A stretch of 56,734 nucleotides of DNA, taken from NCBI GenBank assembly GCA_029008035.1, contig JAQXIY010000037.1, positions 1-56,734 of the forward strand. The letters run 5' to 3'. This DNA comes from Lachnospiraceae bacterium. Lineage in GTDB: Bacteria; Bacillota; Clostridia; Lachnospirales; Lachnospiraceae. Below the pieces are notes generated by a model. The model was not told the origin of the DNA and made no database searches. It saw only the letters and a list, made by a program, of their open reading frames with translations. This document shows positions 27,377-37,069 of the stretch, piece by piece (position 1 is the first letter of the stretch; each line of letters starts with the position of its first letter). The translations under genes were made by a program, and so were the position numbers.

Positions 27377-28219
27377 ATGTCGGGAATATTGTATTTGTGT
27401 GCAACACCAATCGGAAACTTGGAGGATATGACGTTTCGGGCAGTGCGAATCCTGAAGGAAGTGGATTTGATTGCGGCGGAGGATACCAGAAATTCCATAA
27501 AGCTGTTGCAGCGTTTTGACATTGCCACTCCCATGACCAGCTATCACGAATTTAACAAGATAGAAAAAGCAAAAAAGCTGTTGGACATGCTTCTTGAGGG
27601 TAAAAATATTGCGGTGATTACCGATGCGGGGACCCCCGGTATTTCAGATCCGGGAGAAGAGTTGGTTGCTATGTGCTATGAGGAGGGTATCGAAGTGAAT
27701 GCCCTGCCCGGGGCGGCTGCCTGCATTACCGCTGTGACCACTTCGGGACAGCCCTGCCGCAGATTCTGTTTTGAGGCTTTTTTGCCAAAGGACAAAAAAG
27801 AGCGGGCTCGGGTATTGGAGGAGATTTCCCGGGAGACTCGCACCATTATTATCTATGAAGCACCTCATCATCTCCGGGGAACTCTGGAAGAACTGAGAGA
27901 GGCTCTTGGAAATCGCAGCATTACGCTCTGCCGAGAGCTCACGAAGCGCTATGAGGAAAAGCGAAAAACCACCATAGAGGATGCCATTGCCTACTATCAG
28001 GATCAAGAGCCAAAGGGAGAGTATGTTTTAGTTGTTGCCGGCAAATCCAAGGAACAAGTGTTGCAGGAACAGCGAAGCCGGTGGGAGGATATGTCCATTG
28101 AGGAGCATATGGAGTTATATCTCTCTCAGGATATGCCCAAAAAGGACGCTATGAAAGCGGTAGCCAAGGATCGAGGGCTTAGCAAACGGGATGTCTATCA
28201 GGCTCTTTTGCCAAAATAA
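27377..28219 (+). CDS. rsmI: 16S rRNA (cytidine-1402-2'-O)-methyltransferase
   Basis: 'LYLCATPIGNLEDMTFRAVRILKEVDLIAAEDTRNSIKLL', 'ITDAGTPGISDPGEELV'. Confidence 0.95.
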   Translation: MSGILYLCATPIGNLEDMTFRAVRILKEVDLIAAEDTRNSIKLLQRFDIATPMTSYHEFNKIEKAKKLLDMLLEGKNIAVITDAGTPGISDPGEELVAMCYEEGIEVNALPGAAACITAVTTSGQPCRRFCFEAFLPKDKKERARVLEEISRETRTIIIYEAPHHLRGTLEELREALGNRSITLCRELTKRYEEKRKTTIEDAIAYYQDQEPKGEYVLVVAGKSKEQVLQEQRSRWEDMSIEEHMELYLSQDMPKKDAMKAVAKDRGLSKRDVYQALLPK

Positions 28220-29970
28220 TTCAACAGCTCCTTTCTTAAAATAGAAAAGGGAGAGGGCCCGGTCTGTAAAATACATTTGTGAAAATCCATTGGTGAGAAG
28301 GTTTCCGGGTACATTTTTTCACACTCCTCACGGAGATTTTCAAAATTCATATATCCCACATAATATTTCAAATAGTTTGCGGGGTCATTTCCTATCAACC
28401 GGTATATTTCTGATACCACATTCTTATCGGTGATACCGTAATCACCCAGAAAATCCAAAAGATACGTTTCATCCCAGCCATAATAATGAATACCGATATC
28501 TGCAGAGGCGTAGAGACTCAGCACAACGCTTTGATTCAGAGACAGGGTTTGAGCCACCTGTGAAGGGAGTCCGGCGTATTGGAAGGACTGCATCTCCACA
28601 TAGGTTGCCCAGCCTTCCACATAACCGGGATAGGATAGGAGGCACCGAACGGGCTCATAGCCGTATGTGTAGGACATACAGGTTTGATAGAGATGACCGG
28701 GGAAGCCTTCATGTGCCATGGTAGTAAACAGATCCAGAGAATTAGAAAAACTCTTTGGATTATAGTACACAAGGTGATGGTCGTAGTCGTCTATAGGGGC
28801 AATGAGATAAAAAGCAGGTGCACTGTAGGAGGCAAGCTCAGGAGACACCCGGCGTATATCCACATTCGTATCGGGAAAGGCGGGATATTCTGCCCCGATA
28901 GATTGTCTCAAGATTTCCATCATTTCCTTCGGCTCCTCCAGGGGACACTGATAGTTTGCAATTGTGGTGGCAAGAGAGGGATGTGCGGCCAAAAGCTTTG
29001 CCATTTCCTTTAAATCCTTGTCGCGTTTCTGTGCAATCTGTTGAAATAACTGAAAAGGAGTGGAATTACTTCCAGTGGCAGATTTGACCAACAAGCTGTA
29101 ATACTGATGTCCTCTAGGTTCCTGACAAAGACTTAAACCAACGTCCTCATCAATTGATAAAGACGATAATTTTTTTGATAAAGACAAATATGATGGCAAA
29201 ACGACATCATGAATCAGAGCTTGATTTTTGGTAATATATTTTTGTTTTTCCTGTGTGGTGAGAAAATCACAGGCATTTACTCTCTCTTCAAAGGAAGTTA
29301 ATAGCATATGATTAGACCCGTATTTGGAAAAGTCCTTGCAGAAGGAAATGGTGTCCCGGAGGCCGGCGGGATTTTGCAGCAGACCTTTTTCGCCCTTTTC
29401 TTTCCCAAAACAGTAGAGCTGTTCAAAGTAGATATCCATATCATCTAACAAATGAAAATAGAGGGAAATGTCATCTTTATTATAAAAGGAAAAGGCAGCC
29501 AGCAGGGTGGGCAGGGTGGCAGGCATGCCGCTGGTAGGAGACAGAGGATCGGCATAATAATAGAAATCATCAAAATCTGACTGCAAACCATAGTAATGCT
29601 GTAGCAAATCATAAACCAATTGGTTTCGGGGGGATAATTGATGGTAGGAAATCTGCTTCAATTCCTTTTGAAAGGCCTGATAGTCCTTTTGTTTGGCCAA
29701 ATAGGCCCGGTAGGATAAATCAGAATAGGAGTCGTCCCCGAAAGAAATCCCGTAGGAGGAGGCATCGGCAACTGAAAAATGGCAGGATAGAGGGTCTTCT
29801 GACATTTGGGACACAAACCACCCATTGGATAAAGCTTCAAATGCTTCGTCAGCGCTATATGTGACAGATTCATCCAAATAGCCTTTACCCAAATCTTTCT
29901 TTTCGCAGCCTGAGAACAGGCAACATACAAGGGTGATAACAAGTAGAATGGAAGTGATTTGTTTTTTCAT
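28198..29970 (-). CDS. DUF885 family lipoprotein, predicted metallopeptidase-like
   Basis: Lipobox 'VCCLFSGCEKK'; 'FTTMAHEGFPGHLYQT' (HExxxxH-type DUF885 motif). Confidence 0.85.
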   Translation of the reverse strand: MKKQITSILLVITLVCCLFSGCEKKDLGKGYLDESVTYSADEAFEALSNGWFVSQMSEDPLSCHFSVADASSYGISFGDDSYSDLSYRAYLAKQKDYQAFQKELKQISYHQLSPRNQLVYDLLQHYYGLQSDFDDFYYYADPLSPTSGMPATLPTLLAAFSFYNKDDISLYFHLLDDMDIYFEQLYCFGKEKGEKGLLQNPAGLRDTISFCKDFSKYGSNHMLLTSFEERVNACDFLTTQEKQKYITKNQALIHDVVLPSYLSLSKKLSSLSIDEDVGLSLCQEPRGHQYYSLLVKSATGSNSTPFQLFQQIAQKRDKDLKEMAKLLAAHPSLATTIANYQCPLEEPKEMMEILRQSIGAEYPAFPDTNVDIRRVSPELASYSAPAFYLIAPIDDYDHHLVYYNPKSFSNSLDLFTTMAHEGFPGHLYQTCMSYTYGYEPVRCLLSYPGYVEGWATYVEMQSFQYAGLPSQVAQTLSLNQSVVLSLYASADIGIHYYGWDETYLLDFLGDYGITDKNVVSEIYRLIGNDPANYLKYYVGYMNFENLREECEKMYPETFSPMDFHKCILQTGPSPFSILRKELLNYFGKRA

Positions 29971-30102
29971 GAGCCCTCCTGCATATTTCATACAGGATAG
30001 TTTATGAAAAAATAGAAAATATATGATAGGGACTGGGTGCAATTTGCAGGAATAAACCCAAGAGTGGCGCATAGAATATACAAAAGGGGCAAAGGAAAAC
30101 GT

Positions 30103-30690
30103 ATGAATTATCTATGGGCGGGAATGCTCCTTATAGGGATCGTTTATGGCAGTTTTCGAGGTCGAATGCCGGCCATAACGGAGGCGGCGCTGTCATCATC
30201 CAAGGAGGCTATCTCATTGTGTATCACCCTGATGGGAGCTATGTGCTTCTGGGTCGGTATGATGAAAATCGCAGAAAAAAGCGGTTTGCTCCGCGGCTTA
30301 GCCAAAAAGCTGAATCCGGTGTTACATATTTTATTTCCGGCTATCGAGAAAGAGACAAAGGCGAAGGAATACATTGCCACCAATGTAATTGCCAACATCT
30401 TTGGTTTGGGCTGGGCCGCAACTCCGGCAGGATTAAAGGCGATGAAGGAATTGCAGAAGTGCAATCCCGAGCCAACGGGAGTGGCCAGTAAGGAAATGTG
30501 TACCTTTCTTATTATAAATATCTCTTCTTTGCAATTGATTCCTATTAATATGATAGCCTACCGCAGTCAGTACGGCTCCGCAAATCCATCTATGATTGTG
30601 GGACCGGGGATACTTGCCACACTGGTGAGCACCATGGCTGCTGTGATTTTTTGCCTTATTGCCATGAGAATAGGAGGACGAAAACCTTGA
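30103..30690 (+). CDS. spmA: Spore maturation protein A
   Basis: 'MNYLWAGMLLIGIVYGSFRGR...', 'NVIANIFGLGWAATPAGLKAM'. Confidence 0.9.
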   Translation: MNYLWAGMLLIGIVYGSFRGRMPAITEAALSSSKEAISLCITLMGAMCFWVGMMKIAEKSGLLRGLAKKLNPVLHILFPAIEKETKAKEYIATNVIANIFGLGWAATPAGLKAMKELQKCNPEPTGVASKEMCTFLIINISSLQLIPINMIAYRSQYGSANPSMIVGPGILATLVSTMAAVIFCLIAMRIGGRKP

Positions 30691-31211
30691 GGGTTCTTTT
30701 ATATATCTCCGATGCCATCATTCCTATTCTTGTGTTTGTGATTCTTGCTCATGGGCTGATGAACCACTGTAAGGTATATGAGGATTTTCTTGAGGGTGCT
30801 AAGGATGGATTTCAGACGGTAATCTCCATTTTGCCCACCCTGGTGGGATTGATGTGTGGTGTGGGAGTGTTGCGAGCCTCGGGATTTCTTACGGATATGG
30901 CACAGCTTTTGGGAAAAGTCATACCGGAGGATATCTTCCCCTCAACGCTGATACCGGTGGCTATTGTGAAAATGTTTTCCTCATCGGCCGCCACGGGTCT
31001 GGTTTTGGATATATTTAAAGAATACGGCCCCGACAGTCTTTACGGCAAGATGGTGTCTCTGATGGGATGTTGTACGGAGACGATTTTCTACACGATGTCT
31101 GTGTACTTTATGAGTGTGAAAGTCAATAAAACCAGATGGACTCTGGCCGGCTCTCTGGTGGCCACAGTGGCGGGTTTAATCGCCAGCGTGGTTTTGGCAA
31201 AATGTCTATAA
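30687..31211 (+). CDS. spmB: Spore maturation protein B (probable TTG start overlapping spmA stop)
   Basis: 'FLEGAKDGFQTVISILPTLVGLMCGVGVLRASG'; TTGA overlap at 30687-30690. Confidence 0.9.
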   Translation: MRVLLYISDAIIPILVFVILAHGLMNHCKVYEDFLEGAKDGFQTVISILPTLVGLMCGVGVLRASGFLTDMAQLLGKVIPEDIFPSTLIPVAIVKMFSSSAATGLVLDIFKEYGPDSLYGKMVSLMGCCTETIFYTMSVYFMSVKVNKTRWTLAGSLVATVAGLIASVVLAKCL

Positions 31212-31226
31212 CTTCATATTATATAT

Positions 31227-31300
31227 CGCGGGATGGAGCAGTTTGGCAGCTCGCTGGGCTCATAACCCAGAGGTCATAGGTTCAAATCCTATTCCCGCAA
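31227..31300 (+). tRNA. Initiator tRNA-fMet (anticodon CAT)
   Basis: C1-A72 mismatch (CGCGGGA/TCCCGCA), anticodon arm CTGGG-CTCATAA-CCCAG with three G-C pairs. Confidence 0.95.
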
Positions 31301-31305
31301 TGAAA

Positions 31306-31341
31306 AGACGCCCGGTGCATATATTGGCCGGGTGTTTTTCG
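31306..31341 (+). terminator. Intrinsic terminator
   Basis: ACGCCCGG...CCGGGTGT then TTTTT. Confidence 0.8.
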
Positions 31342-31409
31342 TGAAATAAATTGCCTCCGGGGAAAAAATGGAATACAATAAAGGGCAGAAAGAGGCCAAG
31401 GAGGGAAGG

Positions 31410-31598
31410 ATGGATATTCAAATTAGCGATATTGTCACCATGAAAAAGGAACACCCCTGTGGCAGTAACCAATGGGAGGTTCTTCGTGTAGGGGCTGATT
31501 TCAAAATCAAATGTATGGGCTGTGGTCATCTGGTGATGCTTCCCAGAAAGAAGCTGGAAAAAAATATAAAAGAAGTGACAAAAAGTCTTGAAAAATAA
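31410..31598 (+). CDS. DUF951 family small protein
   Basis: 'VTMKKEHPCGSNQWEVLRVGADFKIKCMGCGHLVMLPRKKLEK'. Confidence 0.9.
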   Translation: MDIQISDIVTMKKEHPCGSNQWEVLRVGADFKIKCMGCGHLVMLPRKKLEKNIKEVTKSLEK

Positions 31599-31697
31599 AA
31601 AGATGCGTGCTATCATTGTAACTCGTGATATATAAAATATCCTTGCTTTGCCCAATTTTAAGGGTGAGGCCAATAGACCAAAAGGAGGTAAATTCGC

Positions 31698-31988
31698 ATG
31701 AACAAGTATGAATTAGCACTCGTTGTTAATGCAAAGATTGAGGATGATGCGAGAGCAGCAGTCGTTGAGAAGGCAAAGGGCTACATTACCCGTTTCGGCG
31801 GAACTGTTAGCGAAGTTGAGGAGTGGGGTAAGAAGAAGTTAGCTTACGAAATCCAGAAGATGGACGAAGGCTTCTACTACTTTATCCAGTTCGAAGCTGA
31901 AGCTGATGCACCTGCTCAGATCGAAGAGAATGTTCGCATCATGGAAAATGTTCTCCGTTTCTTATGCGTTAGAAAAGACGAGGCATAG
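31698..31988 (+). CDS. rpsF: 30S ribosomal protein S6
   Basis: 'MNKYELALVVNAKIEDD'; rpsF-ssb-rpsR order. Confidence 0.96.
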   Translation: MNKYELALVVNAKIEDDARAAVVEKAKGYITRFGGTVSEVEEWGKKKLAYEIQKMDEGFYYFIQFEAEADAPAQIEENVRIMENVLRFLCVRKDEA

Positions 31989-32008
31989 ATAGTAGACAAG
32001 GAGAAGGT

Positions 32009-32440
32009 ATGAATAAGCTGATTATGATGGGTCGTCTTGTAGCTGACCCGGAAGTGAGATATGGTGGAGCAAATAACACAGCAGTTGCTAATTTTAGAAT
32101 TGCTGTAGACAGAAGATTCAAGAGAGAGGGAGAGCCTGATGCAGATTTCTTCCGAATTACAGCTCTTGGAAAGCAGGGGGAATTTGCTGAGAAGTATCTC
32201 AGAAAAGGAACTAAGATTTTATTGGAAGGTGAAATTAGAAACAATAATTACACCAACAAAGATGGCAACATGGTATATCAGGATCAGATTATTGCCAATT
32301 CCATTGAGTTTGCTGAGAGCAAGAATGCTCAGGCCAACAATGCGGGATTTGTACCTGAGATGCCCGCACCTAACGCCAGCGCAGGAGATGGCTTTATGAA
32401 CATTCCTGACGGTGTGGAAGAGGAATTGCCGTTTAACTAG
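32009..32440 (+). CDS. ssb: Single-stranded DNA-binding protein
   Basis: '[19 protein letters not shown]'; C-terminal acidic tip EEELPFN. Confidence 0.95.
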   Translation: MNKLIMMGRLVADPEVRYGGANNTAVANFRIAVDRRFKREGEPDADFFRITALGKQGEFAEKYLRKGTKILLEGEIRNNNYTNKDGNMVYQDQIIANSIEFAESKNAQANNAGFVPEMPAPNASAGDGFMNIPDGVEEELPFN

Positions 32441-32460
32441 TATTTATAGGAGGTAGCGTC

Positions 32461-32718
32461 ATGGCTTACAATAAGACAGACAGAGCAGATGGTTCAAGAA
32501 GAAGACCTATGCACAGAAGAAAGAAAGTCTGTGTATTCTGCGGTAAGGACAACGTGATTGATTATAAGGATACAGCAAAGTTAAAGAGATATATCTCTGA
32601 GAGAGGAAAGATTCTTCCTCGTCGTATCACAGGTAACTGTGCAAAGCATCAGAGAGCTTTGACATCTGCAATCAAGAGAGCTCGTCACGTGGCACTTATG
32701 CCATATGTTTGTGAATAA
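32461..32718 (+). CDS. rpsR: 30S ribosomal protein S18
   Basis: '[42 protein letters not shown]'. Confidence 0.97.
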   Translation: MAYNKTDRADGSRRRPMHRRKKVCVFCGKDNVIDYKDTAKLKRYISERGKILPRRITGNCAKHQRALTSAIKRARHVALMPYVCE

Positions 32719-32742
32719 GATTTGCAAGACAAATGATTTTTC

Positions 32743-32778
32743 AGAACACTTTCCCAATGTGGAAGGTGTTCTTTTTTT
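32743..32778 (+). terminator. Intrinsic terminator after rpsR
   Basis: GAACACTTTCC...GGAAGGTGTTC then T-tract. Confidence 0.85.
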
Positions 32779-32920
32779 CTAAGAATAGACATAAGGTTAA
32801 GAAATCCCACAGAAATCCGATATATAAGGTACAAAGAAAAGAAGGGACAAAGCATCATGTTTCCACGGACGGAAAGTCTAAGAGGTGGGGATGTGGTGCT
32901 TTTTGTGGTGGAGGTTGTAT

Positions 32921-33550
32921 ATGGATAGTGGAATCAGTAGTGTTCAGTCAACACAATATGTGGAAAACGTGATTAAGAAAGCCAGAAAAAACGATGACAG
33001 CTTTTCAGAGCTGATTCAGCCACCGGGACGGGAGATGAATGCCCAAAGAGGCCCCTATGAAGACTTGGCAGTAGATGGTATAATTTCTTATAACGGAACC
33101 ACCTTTATCTGTGATCGGGAAAAGAACCAATTGCGATTAGGGGATACATCCGATAAGAATAAATGCCTTAATATTCCTCTGTCCGGGGGAGGAAATCTCA
33201 TTGTAAATAAGGACAATCTGGAGGAATTATCGGAAGCTATCGGTATGTTCAATCCCAAGGACCAATATTTGATCATGCGTGCTCTCATGGAATATAAGAA
33301 GATTCAGGAAATCAAAGGAGAGATAGAGGAGTCGGATTCCATTATGATTGGGGGAGAGTCCTATACCCAAAAAGAGTGGGATCTTGTGGTGGAGCAGTTT
33401 GACGAGGCAGAGGAAGAAATGCAAAAGCAGGCAGATGAGGCAGAGGAGGAAGCCATAGAAAAGGCGGTGAGGGAAAGCGACATCCATATTGCCTATGAGC
33501 GAATGACCAGTGCCAGAAGAGATAAGGAAGAGGAGAATTCTATATGGTAA
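32921..33550 (+). CDS. Hypothetical protein, C-terminal acidic coiled coil
   Basis: ORF track; no recognised domain; overlaps the start of the AraC regulator gene. Confidence 0.65.
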   Translation: MDSGISSVQSTQYVENVIKKARKNDDSFSELIQPPGREMNAQRGPYEDLAVDGIISYNGTTFICDREKNQLRLGDTSDKNKCLNIPLSGGGNLIVNKDNLEELSEAIGMFNPKDQYLIMRALMEYKKIQEIKGEIEESDSIMIGGESYTQKEWDLVVEQFDEAEEEMQKQADEAEEEAIEKAVRESDIHIAYERMTSARRDKEEENSIW

Positions 33551-34482
33551 AAAAGAAAAAGAAAATGGAGTACCGGTATTATGAAATGCCCACCGGCAGT
33601 TATGTGCTCCCCCTTTTGGGACCGGGTTGGGAGCAGGAGTATGGGGTGGAGTACCCGGACGATTTGCTTCATTTTCACAATTTCCTTGAGATAGGATACT
33701 GTTATCACGGTGACGGGAATCTGATCATTGAGGACAGGGTGTATGAATATACAGGGAATATGTTTTCCATTATTCCTGCAAACATTCCTCATACCACCAA
33801 CAGTAAGCCGGGTCATATATGCAAGTGGGAGTTTCTCTTTATTGACATCGATAGTTTTGTCAACAATGAAATGCGACTGGACGCTATGCATAGAAGTTCC
33901 GTGCTTAATATTGTAAATAAGCGAGGCACCTTAAAATCCGAACAGAATCATTCCATCATGTCTCGATTGGTTTTAGATATTATCCGGGAGTGCAGGGAAC
34001 AGTCTATGTACTATGAGGAGAGTATCAAAGGATATTTATATGCATTGGTGGTGGAGATCCTTCGCTTGGCGGATGAGCGAGACAAATCTCGTCATACCAA
34101 GAGAGTAAACGAATACATAAAGAAGTCATTGGATTATGTTGGCGATCATTATATGGAACAATTGCGAGTGGAAGATATTGCTCAGGCCAGTGGGTTGAGT
34201 GAGAGTCATTTTCGCCGTGTTTTTGAGGATGCCATGAATATGAAGCCTCTTGACTATGTGAATCTGGTTCGGGTTGATAAGGCATGCCTTATGATAGAAA
34301 AGGAAGACATTTCAATGGAAGAAATTGGATACCGGGTAGGATTTCAGACCCAGTCCACATTCAACAGAAACTTCAAGAGGCTTACAGGACTCAGTCCTTA
34401 CCAATGGAAGTCAAAGGAGAAGACCCAGGAGGGGATTCTGAAGAATTATCAGATTAGTGCAATGAAAGGTTGGGAGGCGTAA
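33544..34482 (+). CDS. AraC family transcriptional regulator (N-terminal cupin)
   Basis: 'LRVEDIAQASGLSESHFRRVFEDAMNMKPLDYVNLVRVDKACLMI', 'EIGYRVGFQTQSTFNRNFKRLTGLSPYQWK'. Confidence 0.93.
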   Translation: MVKKKKKMEYRYYEMPTGSYVLPLLGPGWEQEYGVEYPDDLLHFHNFLEIGYCYHGDGNLIIEDRVYEYTGNMFSIIPANIPHTTNSKPGHICKWEFLFIDIDSFVNNEMRLDAMHRSSVLNIVNKRGTLKSEQNHSIMSRLVLDIIRECREQSMYYEESIKGYLYALVVEILRLADERDKSRHTKRVNEYIKKSLDYVGDHYMEQLRVEDIAQASGLSESHFRRVFEDAMNMKPLDYVNLVRVDKACLMIEKEDISMEEIGYRVGFQTQSTFNRNFKRLTGLSPYQWKSKEKTQEGILKNYQISAMKGWEA

Positions 34483-34496
34483 GCCTCCTTTTTTTG
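34473..34496 (+). terminator. Intrinsic terminator embedding the araC stop codon
   Basis: GGAGGC-GTAA-GCCTCC then TTTTTTT; TAA stop at 34480-34482 lies in and next to the loop. Confidence 0.8.
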
Positions 34497-34730
34497 TAAA
34501 AAATGATTTTGTGCAATGTGCCAAAATTAGGAAATTAAATTTTTCACAACCTGCTCAAACATGGAAACGGATTTGGCAATAACAGTTTTAGATTGATTGT
34601 TTTTGCAAAGAATTTGGCTGTTTTTAATCACAAATAATCATTTTGCTATGTATAATTATTTATATCAATCAGGTTGACGCTTCATGTTTTACATGAACTG
34701 ATACCAAAAGAAATATGTGAGGAGGACAAA

Positions 34731-36077
34731 ATGAAAAAGAAAATCGTTTCCTTGTTGTTAGTTGGGGTACTAACAATGTCCGCATTCGCTGGATGCGGAA
34801 AGAAAGAAGCTGCTAAGGATGATGCAGCAACAGACGCAACAGATGAAAGTGGAGCAAATGCAATGTATGTCTCAGATGATGAGAACACATTGACAGCAGC
34901 AGCTTGGGATGCTAACTTCAACATTCCTGCACTTAAGGCAGCAGAGAAGGCATTCCAGAAAGAGAATCCTGACTTTAAGTTAGAGCTTATTGAGCAGCCG
35001 GATTCTAAAGCAATTGAGAATGCTGTTACAACAGCAGCTCAGTCAGGTAACTATGAGAACTTGCCTGATATCGTACTGTTCCAGGATCACTACTTCCAGC
35101 AGTATGTAACAAACTATCCGGATGCTTGGCAGGATGCTTCTGACGCAGACGTTGATTGGTCTGATTTCGGTGAGGAGAAGTTATCCTTCTCTACTATCGA
35201 TGGTAAGCATTATGGTTTCCCTGTAGATAACGGAACAGTTATCTTCGCTTACAGAACAGATATCCTTGAGCAGTGTGGATACACAATGGATGATGTAACA
35301 GGCATCACATGGGATAAGTTCATCGAGATTGGTGAGAAAGTTTACAACGAGACAGGAAAGTACTTACTTTCTATGGATGGTGACGGTAACGACCTTCCAT
35401 ACATGATGCTTCAGGCAGAAGGTGTTTCTCAGTTCAAGGATGGCAAGGCTAACATTGCTGACAACGATACAATGAAGCAGATCATTGAAGTTATCGAAGA
35501 GATGCAGCAGAAGAACGTATTGCTCTTGAACAACGACTGGAGCGGATACACCAACGACATCCAGAAGGATGCTGTTGCAGGTGTTATGAATGGTAACTGG
35601 ATTATTCCTACCATCAAGCAGGTAGAAGAGAACTCCGGTAAGTGGGAGATCACATCAATGCCTACTTTGAGTGGTGAAGAGGGATATGCTTCAAACGGTG
35701 GTTCTTCTCTTTACATCACAGCTAACAGCAAGAAGGCAGACCTTGCTAAGAAGTTCTTAGCTTACACCTTCGGTGGTGGAGATGGTGCTGTCGATACATA
35801 CGATGCAGCTCTTCGTGATGGTGGTGTTATCACAACATGTATCTCAGCTGGTAAGTCTGATGTATATCAGGAAGGTGTTGAGTACTTCAACGGTCAGGCT
35901 ATCTACGCTAAGATCGTAGAGATGGGCTCTCATGTTAAGGTTGTAGAGCAGAGTGATTTCCACTACACAGCTCGTGAGAAGGTTGCAGCTGCAATCACAA
36001 ATATTCACAATGGCCAGTCTGTAGACGAGGCATTGGCACAGGCTCAGGCAGACCTTGAGTTTGCAATGGAAGATTAA
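34731..36077 (+). CDS. CUT1-type sugar ABC transporter substrate-binding lipoprotein (SBP1)
   Basis: Lipobox 'MSAFAGCGKK'; 'NGNWIIPTI', 'GGSSLYIT'; followed by two permeases. Confidence 0.92.
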   Translation: MKKKIVSLLLVGVLTMSAFAGCGKKEAAKDDAATDATDESGANAMYVSDDENTLTAAAWDANFNIPALKAAEKAFQKENPDFKLELIEQPDSKAIENAVTTAAQSGNYENLPDIVLFQDHYFQQYVTNYPDAWQDASDADVDWSDFGEEKLSFSTIDGKHYGFPVDNGTVIFAYRTDILEQCGYTMDDVTGITWDKFIEIGEKVYNETGKYLLSMDGDGNDLPYMMLQAEGVSQFKDGKANIADNDTMKQIIEVIEEMQQKNVLLLNNDWSGYTNDIQKDAVAGVMNGNWIIPTIKQVEENSGKWEITSMPTLSGEEGYASNGGSSLYITANSKKADLAKKFLAYTFGGGDGAVDTYDAALRDGGVITTCISAGKSDVYQEGVEYFNGQAIYAKIVEMGSHVKVVEQSDFHYTAREKVAAAITNIHNGQSVDEALAQAQADLEFAMED

Positions 36078-36101
36078 TCTTCAAAAATAATGAATTGTTA
36101 G

Positions 36102-36134
36102 ACGGGGAATCGGATGTTCCGACTCCCCGTTTTC
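36102..36134 (+). terminator. Intercistronic hairpin between SBP1 and permease
   Basis: ACGGGGAATCGGA-TGT-TCCGACTCCCCGT, 13 bp with one mismatch, then TTTTCT. Confidence 0.75.
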
Positions 36135-36166
36135 TCTCAAAAGATATAGAAAAGGGGGAAAGGGCA

Positions 36167-37069
36167 TTGAGTAAGACAAAGAAAGGGATGAACATTCAGG
36201 CGAAGCAACAGCGCTCAGGTTGGATTTTCCTGGCACCTGCCAGCATCATGATCGCAGTGTTCAGCTTCTATCCGATGGTTCAAGCCTTTATCACATCTTT
36301 CACCACCGGAACGGGCGTAAACACGAAGGTGGCGGATCCAATCTATTACAATTACATGAGAATGTTTGCGGACCGTACATTCCTTCGTTCCGTGGGAAAT
36401 ACATTCTTATATCTGGCTATTGAAGTGCCAATTATGCTGGTATTGGCAATTCTGTTGGCACAGCTTTTGAACAACAGAGACTTAAAATTCAGGGGATTGT
36501 TCAGAACAATGGTATTCTTGCCATGTGCAACATCTCTTGTATCTTATGCTTTGATTTTTAAATCTCTGTTTGCCTTGGACGGATTGATTAACGAGATTTT
36601 TGTTAATTTGGGCATTTTGGAGAATAACTACAATTTCCTGGGTAATACAGGAAGTGCTAGAGCAGTCATTATTATCGCTTTGATTTGGCGTTGGACCGGA
36701 TACAACATGGTATTCTATTTGGCAGGTCTGCAGAATATCGAATATTCTGTGTATGAGGCTGCTAAGATTGACGGCGCTAACGGCTGGAAGACATTCTGGA
36801 AGATTACCGTTCCGCTTTTGATGCCAACCATCGTTATGACCGTTATCATGTCTATCAACGGTACTTTGCAGTTGTTTGATGAATCTATGAACTTGACTAT
36901 GGGTGGCCCTGCATTCTCAACCATCACCATGTCTCACTACATTTACAACAATGCATTTGGACTTGGTGTAGGTAAGTTTGGCTACGCATCAGCAATGTCA
37001 TTCTTCATCTTTGTTCTGGTAGCAATTCTATCAGCAATCAGTATGAAAGTAGGTGATAATCGTGACTAA
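36167..37069 (+). CDS. Sugar ABC transporter permease (MalF-like); probable TTG start at 36167
   Basis: Six-TM pattern, 'EAAKIDGANGWKTFWKITVPLLMPTI' EAA motif; ORF track start 36095 lies before the hairpin. Confidence 0.88.
   Translation: MSKTKKGMNIQAKQQRSGWIFLAPASIMIAVFSFYPMVQAFITSFTTGTGVNTKVADPIYYNYMRMFADRTFLRSVGNTFLYLAIEVPIMLVLAILLAQLLNNRDLKFRGLFRTMVFLPCATSLVSYALIFKSLFALDGLINEIFVNLGILENNYNFLGNTGSARAVIIIALIWRWTGYNMVFYLAGLQNIEYSVYEAAKIDGANGWKTFWKITVPLLMPTIVMTVIMSINGTLQLFDESMNLTMGGPAFSTITMSHYIYNNAFGLGVGKFGYASAMSFFIFVLVAILSAISMKVGDNRD

Noticed and set aside
31600-31697. Possible S6:S18 autoregulatory leader upstream of rpsF
   Set aside because: Position is right, but I could not identify the conserved fold or binding motif by eye.
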